Assembly: GCA_030425485.1 (NCBI GenBank)
Contig: JAUIAM010000005.1
Span: 124,001-188,000, forward strand
Length of the DNA: 64,000 nucleotides
Source: Verrucomicrobiia bacterium
Lineage (GTDB): Bacteria > Verrucomicrobiota > Verrucomicrobiia > Opitutales > Cerasicoccaceae
Reading direction: 5' to 3'
The position numbers and the translations under genes were made by a program. Of the stretch, positions 1 to 8,718 are shown one piece after another (position 1 is the first letter of the stretch; every line of letters begins with the position of its first letter). The notes beneath the pieces were generated by a model, which worked only from the letters and a program-made list of their open reading frames with translations, had not been told where the DNA came from and did no database searches.

Positions 1-2
1 CG

Positions 3-458
3 CGCCAGATCAGCATTCGTGTTCACGATCTGTCCCTGAGCGCTTATCTCAGCGAACACTTTGAGAATAAAAGCGTCATTCGCGCGCCACTGGTCTATGA
101 TGAGCGCCTGCAAAAGGAAGATTTCATCCCCTGGTTTGAGGCCGAGCAACCCGAGGTCATCATCTGCCCGACGCATGCCGTCTGCATCCAAATCACGCGC
201 ATGTTGAAATTACTCGGGAAAAGCGTGCCGGACGATGTCTCCATCGTCTCGGCCGATTGCCACACGGACAACGAAACCAGCGGCATCCTGCAAGACCTCG
301 ACGCCGAGGCATCCGCCGTCATCGAGCTTTTGACCAACCGCGTCGAACACGGCATTTTTGGCATCCCCACGCAACCGCAGACTATCCTCGTCAGCGGCAC
401 CTGGCGCGACGGCAACACCGTAAAGCCCAAACGCGAAGCCGTGCAGGCCAGCAACTAA
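3..458 (+). CDS. LacI/GntR-type transcriptional regulator, C-terminal part (5' truncated by window edge)
   Basis: The reading frame is open from the first bases and ends at TAA 456-458, so only about 151 residues of the effector-binding domain are present. Visible are a QPEVIICPTHA segment and a GKSVPDDVSIVSAD segment, which match the usual LacI-family 'P-D-A-I ... G-x-x-V-P-x-D-v-s-i-v' strand pattern of the periplasmic-binding-like fold. The tail has ILVSGTWRDGNTV, the typical final strand of this family (compare VEGIWHEGKTL in the LacI protein at 25653). The DNA-binding domain lies upstream of the window, so LacI versus GntR-chimeric type cannot be decided. It probably controls the glycosidase genes that follow on the same strand. 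A small hairpin (459-474) follows the stop. Confidence 0.75.
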   Translation, partial: RQISIRVHDLSLSAYLSEHFENKSVIRAPLVYDERLQKEDFIPWFEAEQPEVIICPTHAVCIQITRMLKLLGKSVPDDVSIVSADCHTDNETSGILQDLDAEASAVIELLTNRVEHGIFGIPTQPQTILVSGTWRDGNTVKPKREAVQASN

Positions 459-602
459 GCGCTGCCATTAGCGCATCCTTGTCCACCATGCACACCGCAT
501 CGGAGGCAACGCCACGTTCATCCATGTCACTTTCATCAGCCCGGACGCATGCCCATGCCACACCCGGACGCAACTCACTTCACGAAACTAGACCGCACAC
601 AC

Positions 603-2726
603 ATGTCTCCCTTCCGCATTATCCTCCGCTACTTCATCGATCCGGACTCCCAGTCGACGGACGATGCCATCAAGGAGTTGGCCGCGTTTTGCCTCTCCTC
701 CAAGATCGAGGAAGTCATGCTCCTGCTCGCTGCCGAGGAGCTGAGCAACGGACACATGACCGACGAGGAGGTGGTCAAATACTGCGCGTTGGGCAAGCGG
801 CTTAAAGCTGAGCTCGACCGCAACGGCATCGGCCTCAGCCTCAACCCCTGGACCACCCTTTATCAGGTCCCCCGGGGCAGAAAGCTGCACACCGGACAAG
901 ATTACCGTACGATGGTGGGTGAAAGCGGACAAACCAGCCCCCTCGTCGCCTGCCCCCTGTGCCCGACCTGGCAGAGCCAGCTTGCCACCACCTTTGCCGC
1001 TCTGGCCAAAGAAATTCAACCGCTGGCCATTTGGATCGAGGACGACTGGCGCCTGCACAACCACGGCCCGGAACAGGGTTGGGGCGGGTGCTTCTGCGAA
1101 GAGCACTTGGCGCGCTTTTCGCAGGCGGTCGGCACCCGCGTCACCCGCGAGGAGCTGTTGGATAAAGTCCTCCAGCCCGGCAAGCCCCACCCCTGGCGCG
1201 AAGTATGGTTCGAGCTCTCCCGCCAAACACTGCTGGAGCCGCTGGCAGTCGTCCGCTCGGCCATTAAAGCGGCTAACCCGGCCACCCGCCTCGCCCTCAT
1301 GAGCTCCCGTCCCGACCAGCACTCCATCGAAGGGCGTGATTGGCAGGCGATTCAGGATGGCTTCGGCTACGAGCCCGGCTTTTTGATCCGCCCGCACATG
1401 GAGCCCTACACCGAGGAGCGTGCCATGCGCACCACGCTTTCCGTCACCCGCCAGACCATTGCCTGCCTCACGGGCAAGCTGGAGGTCTACCCCGAGCTGG
1501 AGAACTCCCCCCGCTGCGGTGTCTACTCCAAGAGCGCCCGACACATCGTTTGGCAGATGCTGGAATCCGCCGTCATCGGCAGCGACGGGATTGCCATCAA
1601 CCACTTTGACAACATGGGCAACGGCATCGACCTCGACCCCGGCATTGGCCAGCACCTCGCCGCGATCAAGCCCCAGCTCAACGCCCTGGTCGAACTCCAG
1701 ATGGATGACCGACAGGCCGACGGCGTACAGGTGCTCTTTTCACCCAAGGTAGCCAGCCATCTCGAACTCCCCGACTTTGGCAAAAAAGCGCAGATCGACC
1801 TCGAAGCCCTTTCCCTCCAGATGCAGCAAAATCCCTCCGGTGGCAGTGCGGAGGGCTTTGCCGGGAGCATGCAGAGTCTGGTCAACCCCTCACCCATCTG
1901 GGCGGAAACCTGCGCCATACTCGGCATCGCCCACCGCCTCACTGCAAACATCGAGCCCGAGCGCGGCCCCATCCTGGTCAATGCACAGACCTTGAACGCC
2001 TTTGACGATGCGCAGATCGAAAAGCTCCTCCGCGGCTTCGTCGTGCTCGACGCCGTGGCCGCAGAGACCCTCTGCCGGCGTGGCTTTGGCTCTGCTATTG
2101 GTATCGCTGCACACCAGTGGGTCGCGCTCGCCGACAGTGCCTACAGCTACGAATCCATCGATCAGGAGCGACTCGGCGGCAACTACCGGATGGACCCCCG
2201 CGTCACTGCCCAGCTCAACGCCAGCAAAACCCTAAAAATCCAGCCCGAGGCCCGGGTCAACACCCTCTCCAGTCTTTACACCCCGGACCACGTCAAACTC
2301 TGGCCCGGCGCCATCCTCTGCCCCACGCCGCAGGGCGGCAGCGTCCTGACCGTTACCTATCCGCTGGACGGTGGCAGCGCGTATTTCATGGCCTTCTTTA
2401 ACAAGTACCGGCGCCTCTTTTTCCAAAACCTTTTCCTGCGCCAGCCTGGCGGGGCCAAGCTCCTCATGGGGCCAGACGGCACCCGTTGCTACCGGAGCGA
2501 AACGCCGCAGGGCACCCTGCTCTCTGTGCTCAACAGCTCACTCGACACCATGCAGGGCTTCGAGCTCCGGCACGACAAAGCCAGCACCTTCGCCCACGAG
2601 TGGCTCGCACTCTCTGCCGAGGGCCAGTGGCAACCCGTCACCGCCAAAGCCGAAGGCAACAAGCTGCACTTCGACCTCACACTTGAGCCGCTGCGCGGCC
2701 AGTTCCTTTTATCTCCCAACGCCTGA
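603..2726 (+). CDS. Putative glycoside hydrolase, GH42-like (beta/alpha)8 barrel protein
   Basis: About 707 residues with no signal peptide, so probably cytoplasmic. I chose ATG 603 (MSPFRIILRYFI) because it begins directly with a beta-strand; an in-frame ATG at 549 would add 18 unconvincing residues. The N-terminal 350 residues look like a TIM barrel: an acidic WIEDDW motif near residues 144-149, a CFCEEH motif near 163-168, and later a PELENSPR segment that could carry the second catalytic acid, as in GH42-type beta-galactosidases. The middle part resembles the glutamine-amidotransferase-like (trimerisation) domain of such enzymes, followed by a small beta domain. It lies 51 bp before the GH106-like gene. 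The family assignment is by resemblance only. Confidence 0.5.
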   Translation: MSPFRIILRYFIDPDSQSTDDAIKELAAFCLSSKIEEVMLLLAAEELSNGHMTDEEVVKYCALGKRLKAELDRNGIGLSLNPWTTLYQVPRGRKLHTGQDYRTMVGESGQTSPLVACPLCPTWQSQLATTFAALAKEIQPLAIWIEDDWRLHNHGPEQGWGGCFCEEHLARFSQAVGTRVTREELLDKVLQPGKPHPWREVWFELSRQTLLEPLAVVRSAIKAANPATRLALMSSRPDQHSIEGRDWQAIQDGFGYEPGFLIRPHMEPYTEERAMRTTLSVTRQTIACLTGKLEVYPELENSPRCGVYSKSARHIVWQMLESAVIGSDGIAINHFDNMGNGIDLDPGIGQHLAAIKPQLNALVELQMDDRQADGVQVLFSPKVASHLELPDFGKKAQIDLEALSLQMQQNPSGGSAEGFAGSMQSLVNPSPIWAETCAILGIAHRLTANIEPERGPILVNAQTLNAFDDAQIEKLLRGFVVLDAVAAETLCRRGFGSAIGIAAHQWVALADSAYSYESIDQERLGGNYRMDPRVTAQLNASKTLKIQPEARVNTLSSLYTPDHVKLWPGAILCPTPQGGSVLTVTYPLDGGSAYFMAFFNKYRRLFFQNLFLRQPGGAKLLMGPDGTRCYRSETPQGTLLSVLNSSLDTMQGFELRHDKASTFAHEWLALSAEGQWQPVTAKAEGNKLHFDLTLEPLRGQFLLSPNA

Positions 2727-2777
2727 CACGAAGGCACACCGCAGCGCCCCCATCACAGGGGCACACACCCAATACGC

Positions 2778-5459
2778 ATGAGCCAGCTAGACAAATTCCT
2801 TCCCTGTGACGAGAACGCGCGCATCATGATGCGCTGGTGGTGGTTTGGCCCCACCATCACGCACGATGAGATCGAGCGCGAACTCCGGCTCATGCACGAG
2901 GCCGGGATCGGCGGGGTAGAAGTCGCCTACCTTTACCCGGTCACGACGCCCGGCGAGCACCCCACCACCTACCCCTTTCTCTCGCAAACATTCCTCGACG
3001 CCCTTCAACATGCGGGCGAAACGGCCAAGCGGCTTGGGATGACATTCGACATCACCCTGGGCAGCGGCTGGCCCTATGGCGGACCACACATCACCCCCGC
3101 ACTCAAGGCCCGCAAGCTCAAGCTGATTGAAATTCCGCTGGAGGCCGGAGCCACCCGATACGATGTCGATCCCCAATACGCTGAGGCCGAGACCGTGTAC
3201 GCGCTTTGCGAAGGTGAAACGCTTGAGTGCAAAGGCACTACGATCACTTTAGCCGCCCCGCTGGACACGCCCGCCACCCTGCGCGCCCTGATCTCCATGC
3301 CGACCGGGCAGGCCGTCAAGCGTGCCGCCCGCGGAGCAGAAGGCCACGCGCTCGACCACTACAGCGAAGCTGCGCTCAAGGCCCACTTCGAAGCCCTGGG
3401 CAAGCCCCTGCTTAAGGCTGCCGGGCAGACGGTGCGCGCAATTTTTTGCGATAGTCTTGAAGCCTACGAAAGCAACTGGACGCCCGCACTTTTCGAGGAA
3501 TTCATCCGCCTGCGCGGCTACGATCTGCGCCCCCACATGCCCGCCATCCTGGCGGCGTTGGAGCTGAATCCCGAGGGCAACATGCGCCTGCGGGAAGACG
3601 CGCCAGAGAATATTGGCGACCTCCTCCATGACTACTCACAAACCCTGCAGGACTTACTCGAAGAACGCTTCCTGCAACCCCTAACGGACTTTGCCAACGC
3701 CCACCAGACCGCCTGTCGCGTACAGGTCTACGGTGTCCCGCCGACCACCTTGTCCACCTACCGCTACGTCGACATCCCCGAGGGCGAAACCACCCTGGGC
3801 GACTCCGACATCTGCCTCCCGGCGGACTGGACCGAGCTCACGCCCATTCGCTTCGCCGCCGCGGCCAGCAAGCACTACGGCAAACCCCTCGTCTCCTCGG
3901 AGACTTGGACCCGCCTGCACTCTCCCCCCTACGCCGCCACACCGCTGGACATGAAAGCCGAGGCCGATCAGTTCTTTCTTCAGGGCACAAACCAGATCAT
4001 CGGCCACGGCTGGTGCCAGCACCCCCAGGACGGCGATCCCTCCCAATGGGTCTTCTACGCCGCGGCCAACTTTAACGAAACTAACCCCTGGCACAACGTC
4101 ATGCCCGAGCTGACTGGCTACATGCAGCGCATCTGCTCCCTCATGCGCCAGGGCGAGCCCGTGGCCGACGTCGCCCTTTACCTGCCCGATCGCGACATCA
4201 TGTCCCGCCGCACCTTCTCTCCGGAAAAGGTCAACCTCAACCACGTCAAGTCGCTGCGCGATTACATCGGCACCGCACTCGGACGCAAGCTCCTTGCCGC
4301 AGGCTTGAACTTCCACCTCATCGACGACCGCGCCCTGCTTGAGCTCACCCAGAACAACTGCTTTGACTACGGCGCCATCATCCTGCCCAAGGTCACGCAA
4401 GTTCCGCTCAGCACCATGCGCGCCCTCACCCAACTCGCGGAGAGCGGCGTCAGCGTTATCGCTCTGGAAAGCATCCCCACCCGTGCGCCCGGTCTCGCCG
4501 CACAGGCCCAGGACAGCGCCGAAGTGGCAACACTCGCAAACGCACTCTTTGAAAAGGACGCCGCCAGCGCCCGATGCTACGATTCCGTCGATGCGCTCGC
4601 GCTGTCCGCACTCCCCCAGCCCGATGTCGCACTGGCCCAGGATAAGCCCCGGATCGGCTACGTCCACCGCAAGCAAGACGGAGCCGACACCTATTTCTTT
4701 GCCAACACCAGCAACGAACGCATCACCTTCAGCCCACGCTTCCGCGACAGCAGCGGACGCTTTACCTGGGTAAAGCCGCTCAGCGGCCAAACCGCACAGA
4801 CGGGCCTGGGCGAAATAACCCTGGAGGCCTTCGAAAGCATTATCGCCGTCCAGCAATACGAGACAGCAGCCGCCCCACCAAGCAACCACAGCCCGGCCCC
4901 GGCGACAGACATCCCGCTCGACGGCCCATGGACGCTCCACGTCCCGGACCGTGACTTTACCCGCCAGCTCGACCAGCTCCAGCCCTGGACGGACTTTGCC
5001 GAGCTGGAGGACTTTTCCGGGCAGGGTGTTTATCGCTGCGTCTTTACCGTGCCGAACGCACTCCCCGACGACGCCACGACCAAGCTGCAACTCCACGACT
5101 CCGCGCCGCTCCCCGCCCAACGCTACCGCCCCGAACGCCGCAACTTCGGTTTTTCGGTTTTCATCGACTCCCCCGTCATGGACGCCGCCGAGGTCTGGCT
5201 CAACGGCACGCTCATCGGCCGCCTCTTCGCTCCCCCCTTCGAGCTCGACCTGACTCCGGCCCTGCGCCAGGGCGAAAACCAACTGGAAATCAAGGTGACC
5301 AATCGCCTCGTCAATCAGTTGGCCCACACCATGCTCTACGATTTTTCCGCCGTCCATCAGGCCTACGGCAAGCGCATGGAGAACCTCCACGACATTGACA
5401 ACCTCTGTACCGAGCCCGCCGGACTCAAGGGCCACGCATGGGTCAACATCCAGACTTGA
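2778..5459 (+). CDS. GH106-like alpha-L-rhamnosidase family glycoside hydrolase
   Basis: 893 residues without a signal peptide. The start region MRWWWFGP (residues 18-25), followed by the EIERELRLMHEAGIGGVEV segment, is the hallmark opening of GH106 and related rhamnosidase-like enzymes, in which the metal-dependent barrel follows directly. The last 200 residues hold a jelly-roll, galactose-binding-like module (AEVWLNGTLIGRLFAPPFEL and the ENQLEIKVTN strand) as in GH2/GH106 accessory domains. A rhamnoside or related deoxy-sugar glycoside is the expected substrate, with intracellular action on imported oligosaccharides or glycosides. It is co-oriented with the gene at 603 and with the regulator, oxidoreductase and isomerase downstream. 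The family has about 1000-1100 residues on average, so this is a slightly short member. Confidence 0.8.
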   Translation: MSQLDKFLPCDENARIMMRWWWFGPTITHDEIERELRLMHEAGIGGVEVAYLYPVTTPGEHPTTYPFLSQTFLDALQHAGETAKRLGMTFDITLGSGWPYGGPHITPALKARKLKLIEIPLEAGATRYDVDPQYAEAETVYALCEGETLECKGTTITLAAPLDTPATLRALISMPTGQAVKRAARGAEGHALDHYSEAALKAHFEALGKPLLKAAGQTVRAIFCDSLEAYESNWTPALFEEFIRLRGYDLRPHMPAILAALELNPEGNMRLREDAPENIGDLLHDYSQTLQDLLEERFLQPLTDFANAHQTACRVQVYGVPPTTLSTYRYVDIPEGETTLGDSDICLPADWTELTPIRFAAAASKHYGKPLVSSETWTRLHSPPYAATPLDMKAEADQFFLQGTNQIIGHGWCQHPQDGDPSQWVFYAAANFNETNPWHNVMPELTGYMQRICSLMRQGEPVADVALYLPDRDIMSRRTFSPEKVNLNHVKSLRDYIGTALGRKLLAAGLNFHLIDDRALLELTQNNCFDYGAIILPKVTQVPLSTMRALTQLAESGVSVIALESIPTRAPGLAAQAQDSAEVATLANALFEKDAASARCYDSVDALALSALPQPDVALAQDKPRIGYVHRKQDGADTYFFANTSNERITFSPRFRDSSGRFTWVKPLSGQTAQTGLGEITLEAFESIIAVQQYETAAAPPSNHSPAPATDIPLDGPWTLHVPDRDFTRQLDQLQPWTDFAELEDFSGQGVYRCVFTVPNALPDDATTKLQLHDSAPLPAQRYRPERRNFGFSVFIDSPVMDAAEVWLNGTLIGRLFAPPFELDLTPALRQGENQLEIKVTNRLVNQLAHTMLYDFSAVHQAYGKRMENLHDIDNLCTEPAGLKGHAWVNIQT

Positions 5460-5469
5460 GTGATAAAAC

Positions 5470-5490
5470 CCAAAACCGTTACAGTTTTGG
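5470..5490 (+). terminator. Small inverted repeat after the GH106-like gene (terminator or operator)
   Basis: CCAAAAC, a 7-nt loop and GTTTTGG form a perfect 7-bp stem. It is followed by TTAACGTTTTTTAATTTG with a T-run 6 nt later, so weak intrinsic termination is possible. The adjoining TTAAC (5491-5495) and GTTAA (5508-5512) form a second inverted pair in front of the regulator at 5556, so an autoregulatory operator is an equally good reading. Confidence 0.4.
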
Positions 5491-5555
5491 TTAACGTTTT
5501 TTAATTTGTTAATTCAAGATTGACTCGCACGCGTCCTGTCCTTGTAGATAAGGGC

Positions 5556-6626
5556 ATGGTTACGACGAACGCGGAGGAAAGCATATGCGAAGCGGTTCAG
5601 GAACTGCTCAAGGAGCACGCGGACCCCTCCGTCCCCCTGCCTTCGACGCGTAAGCTCGGCAAACTGCTCAACCACTCCCACGTCACCGTCTCCAAGGCCC
5701 TGCTCCAGATGAGCGACGCCGGGGAGCTCTGGCGCAGCGAAACCGGACGCTACTACCCGCAAGCGGCACGCCTGATCTTTGACAGCCCCAAGCCCGTGGC
5801 CTGCTTTGTCCGCAGCATCAGCGCATGGGCCAGTTGGTACTCGCAGCTCATGACCGGCATCGGCACTGCTTGCGAGAGAGCCGAGCGCGCACTGCTCGTC
5901 CAATCCGCCAGCAACCTCATCCTGCAAGACGCCTCAGACTCGATACCCACCATTTTATCGGTTGCACAGCAGCGCGAATTGCTGGACCAGTTTCTCACCA
6001 TCACCCAGGCCAACCGCGGGCTGCTCATCCTTGATGACCTCTGGGACGACGAGGCCCTCGCCCCGCTGGCCCCACGCCTGAAGGGGGCCCGCATGCTCCT
6101 GCGCCAAAGCACGGTACCCGGTATCGAGAGCATCGTGCCCGACTACGCGCAGGCCGCCCTGCTGGGAATCTCCCACCTGCTGGCTCAGGGTTATGACAAA
6201 GTCCGCGTGCTCTACCCCTTTCAGGTAAAAGCCATCGACGCCATGGTCGACGCCTTCTCGCAGGCGGCGAACCAGATCGGGCTGAATAAATCCAACTTCG
6301 AGATCATCCACCCCGGGCCAGATGGCGATACCTCCGAGCTTGCTGCCCAGCTCAAAGCCGGCCCTGAGCGCGTCGGTGTTTTTTGCGCAGAGGAAAACTT
6401 TGCTGTCTCGCTCTACCACAGCCTTTGCCAGGCGGGTGTTTCTATGCCCGAGCAGGTCGGACTCATCGCCGGTTGGGGCACGGGCGAAGCCGAGCGACTC
6501 GGCCTGAGCTCCCTGCGCATCGACCTCCAGCAGCTTGGCGTGCTCGCCGTAGAGCTCGACAGCGCGGCGGCGCGCACCTTCCGCCCCGCCTCGGGCTTTA
6601 CCCTGCACAAGGGCATATCGACCTGA
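5556..6626 (+). CDS. Chimeric transcriptional regulator: winged-helix (GntR-like) N-terminus plus LacI-type sensor domain
   Basis: About 356 residues from ATG 5556; a TTG at 5520 would add 12 residues. Residues 1-75 form a winged helix: ICEAVQELLKEHADPSVPLPSTRKLGKLL, then HSHVTVSKALLQMSDAGELW, i.e. the 'lp-S-t-R-x-L-a-x-x-x-x-v-s-x-x-T-v-x-k-A-l' pattern of GntR-type domains. The rest has the two-lobed periplasmic-binding-like fold (RGLLILDDLWDD, PDYAQAALLGISHLLAQGYDKVRVL, EQVGLIAGWGTGEAERLGLSSLRID). The last segment is the LacI-type 'g-l-t-s-i-r-x-d-x-x-x-l-g' strand. Lying between the two glycosidases and the oxidoreductase/isomerase pair, it is the likely local controller, sensing a sugar released by the pathway. 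Confidence 0.8.
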   Translation: MVTTNAEESICEAVQELLKEHADPSVPLPSTRKLGKLLNHSHVTVSKALLQMSDAGELWRSETGRYYPQAARLIFDSPKPVACFVRSISAWASWYSQLMTGIGTACERAERALLVQSASNLILQDASDSIPTILSVAQQRELLDQFLTITQANRGLLILDDLWDDEALAPLAPRLKGARMLLRQSTVPGIESIVPDYAQAALLGISHLLAQGYDKVRVLYPFQVKAIDAMVDAFSQAANQIGLNKSNFEIIHPGPDGDTSELAAQLKAGPERVGVFCAEENFAVSLYHSLCQAGVSMPEQVGLIAGWGTGEAERLGLSSLRIDLQQLGVLAVELDSAAARTFRPASGFTLHKGIST

Positions 6627-6674
6627 GCTAACACCTTTTTCCTTCTAAACAAAACCAACCCTCGTTTTAATATC

Positions 6675-7700
6675 ATGCAAAATGTCATCCTCGTCGGCAT
6701 GGGCTTCATGGGCGCCATGCACACTCAAGCCTACACGCAACTCCCCAACGCCAAACTCGTAGGCGTGGTGGACGCAGAAACCGAAGCCACCACGAAGAAG
6801 CTCCAAGAGCTGAATCTGGGCGATGTGCCCGTCTTCGCTACGCTGGAAGAAGCCCTGAAGGTCGACTGCGACGTCATCGACATCTGCCTGCCCACCGACC
6901 TGCACACGCGCTTCGCCCTCAAGGCCATCGAAGCCGGCAAGGCGCTTTTCATCGAAAAGCCCCTCGCCCTGACCAGCGAAGAAGCCGAGCAAATCCTCTC
7001 CGCAGCAGAAAAGGCCGGCGTACCCGTGCAGGTCGGCCACTGCATCCGCTTCTGGCCTGAGTACATGGCCTTCCGCGACTTTCACCAGAGCGGTAAGGGC
7101 GGCAAGCTGCTCAGCCTGACCCTCCAGCGCCGCTCCGGCCGCCCCGGCTACCCCGTCGAGAACTGGCTTAACGTCGGCGAGCGCAGCGGCGGTGCGGCTC
7201 TGGACCTGCACATCCACGACACCGACTTCATCGTCTCCCTGCTGGGCACCCCGCAGTCCGTCTGCAGCCGCACTACGGTCGACTCCACCGGGCCGAGCCA
7301 CATCTTTACCCACTACAACTACGGCGACACCATCGTCAGCGCCGAAGGGGGCTGGAACTATCCGCCGCAGTGGGGCTTCCAGATGGCCTTCCAGGCCATT
7401 TACGAAAACGCCACCATCGAGTACGACAGCGGCAGCAGCCCAAGCCTCTCCATCACCACGGGCACAGAGCCCAAGGAGGCCATGCCGTTTAAAAGCACGG
7501 GCGGAGAACAGTCGCAACTCAGCGGCGGAAACATCTCTGACCTCGGCGGCTACTTCAACGAACTGGCCTACTTTATCGAACAACTCGAAAGCGGCTCGCC
7601 CATCGAAGAAGCCACCCTCCAACAGGCTGCCCTCTCCCTCAAGGTCAACCTGGCCGAGCTCGCATCGGCCAAGAGCCAGCAGCCCGTCGAACTCGCCTAA
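6675..7700 (+). CDS. Gfo/Idh/MocA family NAD(P)-dependent oxidoreductase
   Basis: 341 residues, the normal length for the family. An N-terminal Rossmann fold starts with VILVGMGFMGAMH (G-x-G-x-x-G), and the cofactor-side EKP motif is at residues 94-96 (LFIEKPLAL). The C-terminal alpha/beta domain carries the substrate-binding segment with GGAALDLHIHDTDFI (the family's 'G-G-x-l-x-D-x-x-x-H-x-x-D' helix). Members oxidise sugar hydroxyls, often at C3 or C1, using NAD(P). It sits 48 bp after the chimeric regulator and 33 bp before the isomerase/epimerase. That pairing is common for two-step sugar oxidation-isomerisation routes, so cytosolic processing of the sugar released by the upstream glycosidases is likely. 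The exact substrate cannot be read. Confidence 0.88.
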   Translation: MQNVILVGMGFMGAMHTQAYTQLPNAKLVGVVDAETEATTKKLQELNLGDVPVFATLEEALKVDCDVIDICLPTDLHTRFALKAIEAGKALFIEKPLALTSEEAEQILSAAEKAGVPVQVGHCIRFWPEYMAFRDFHQSGKGGKLLSLTLQRRSGRPGYPVENWLNVGERSGGAALDLHIHDTDFIVSLLGTPQSVCSRTTVDSTGPSHIFTHYNYGDTIVSAEGGWNYPPQWGFQMAFQAIYENATIEYDSGSSPSLSITTGTEPKEAMPFKSTGGEQSQLSGGNISDLGGYFNELAYFIEQLESGSPIEEATLQQAALSLKVNLAELASAKSQQPVELA

Positions 7701-7733
7701 CACCACAGCCAACCGCAAACCTCGCAACGCATC

Positions 7734-8585
7734 ATGAAAAAGAGCATCAATATCTGGTCATTTGACTCCGCCCTGAGCATCGAGCAAAAATTTGCCCTGG
7801 CCGCAGAAGCCGGCTTCGAGGGCATCGAAGTGGAACTGGCCGAGACCGGCCCCGTCTCCATGGCCTCTACTGAGGACGACCTCAAGCAGGTCAAGACCCT
7901 GGCAGACAAGCACGGGCTTACCCTCAGCGGTCTGGCCACCGGACTCTACTGGGGAGCCAACCCCGCCTCTGGCGACGCCGCCATCCGCGAGCAGGCCGCA
8001 AAGATTCTCAGCAAGCAAATCGCCGTGGCAAAGGGCCTCGGCATCGACGCCATCCTCGTCGTTCCCGGCACGGTCGGGGCAGACTTCATCCCCGACTGCG
8101 AGATCGTCCCCTACGATCTCGCCTGGGAGCGCGCCACGGCGCTGATTCGCAACGCCCTCCCCGAAGCCGAAGCCGCGGGCGTCACCCTGTGCGTGGAAAA
8201 CGTCTGGAACAAATTCCTCCTCTCGCCTCGTGAGATGAAGCAGTTTGTCGAGCAGTTCGACAGCCCCCGCGTACGCGTCTACTTCGACGTCGGTAACGCC
8301 CTCCTCACCGGCTATCCCGAGGACTGGATCCGCACGCTGGGCGAGAGCATCTACCGCATCCACTTCAAGGACTTCAAGCGCAACGTGGGCACCGTAGACG
8401 GCTTCTGCGACCTCCTCGCGGGCGATGTCGAGTGGCCGCTCGTCGTGGCCGCTATCAAGGAAGCAGGCTACACGGGCTGGGTTGCCGGTGAGATGATTCC
8501 TCCCCTGCCCATGTACAAGCACGCACCCAACACCCTGATTTTCAATACCTCCAGGGCCATGGACGCGATCTTCGCGCTCGCCTAG
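7734..8585 (+). CDS. Sugar phosphate isomerase/epimerase (xylose-isomerase-like TIM barrel)
   Basis: 283 residues, full length for the AP-endonuclease-2/UlaE-like family. Strand features in order are MKKSINIWSF, AAEAGFEGIEVEL, GLTLSGLATGLYWG, LGIDAILVVPG, a metal-ligand strand GVTLCVENVWNKF (Glu), VRVYFDVGNALLTG (Asp), YRIHFKDFKR (His) and GYTGWVAGEM (Glu). These four positions form the usual divalent-metal site. The family includes hexulose 3-epimerases, 2-keto-myo-inositol isomerases and 3-keto-glycoside-processing enzymes. It is the last gene of the 603-8585 cluster, directly after the Gfo/Idh oxidoreductase, and a strong hairpin follows the stop. It probably acts on the keto product of its neighbour. 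Confidence 0.85.
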   Translation: MKKSINIWSFDSALSIEQKFALAAEAGFEGIEVELAETGPVSMASTEDDLKQVKTLADKHGLTLSGLATGLYWGANPASGDAAIREQAAKILSKQIAVAKGLGIDAILVVPGTVGADFIPDCEIVPYDLAWERATALIRNALPEAEAAGVTLCVENVWNKFLLSPREMKQFVEQFDSPRVRVYFDVGNALLTGYPEDWIRTLGESIYRIHFKDFKRNVGTVDGFCDLLAGDVEWPLVVAAIKEAGYTGWVAGEMIPPLPMYKHAPNTLIFNTSRAMDAIFALA

Positions 8586-8603
8586 GGGCGAATGCTTGCT
8601 CGG

Positions 8604-8638
8604 CAGCGACTCACCATGCACAAGCTGGTGAGTCGCTG
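8604..8638 (+). terminator. Strong hairpin terminator closing the 0.6-8.6 kb cluster
   Basis: CAGCGACTCACCA (8604-8616) and TGGTGAGTCGCTG (8626-8638) are perfect 13-bp complements around a 9-nt loop. No T-run follows immediately; T-rich sequence comes about 13 nt later. It begins 18 bp after the isomerase stop and separates this cluster from nagZ. Confidence 0.7.
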
Positions 8639-8718
8639 ACACGATCGAAGCCTTTTATATTTTTCACTGCCCGATGGTGGCCATTGCATAATACCCAAGA
8701 CTTAGCCAGGCTCCGTCT

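Noticed and set aside
459-474. GCGCT-N6-AGCGC hairpin right after the first partial gene
   Set aside because: A 5-bp stem without T-run is too short to call a terminator.
3681-5435. A 584-codon open frame on the minus strand inside the GH106-like gene
   Set aside because: It runs opposite to a well-supported gene, has Gly/Val/Ala-rich low-complexity composition and no recognisable domain: a shadow of high-GC codon use.
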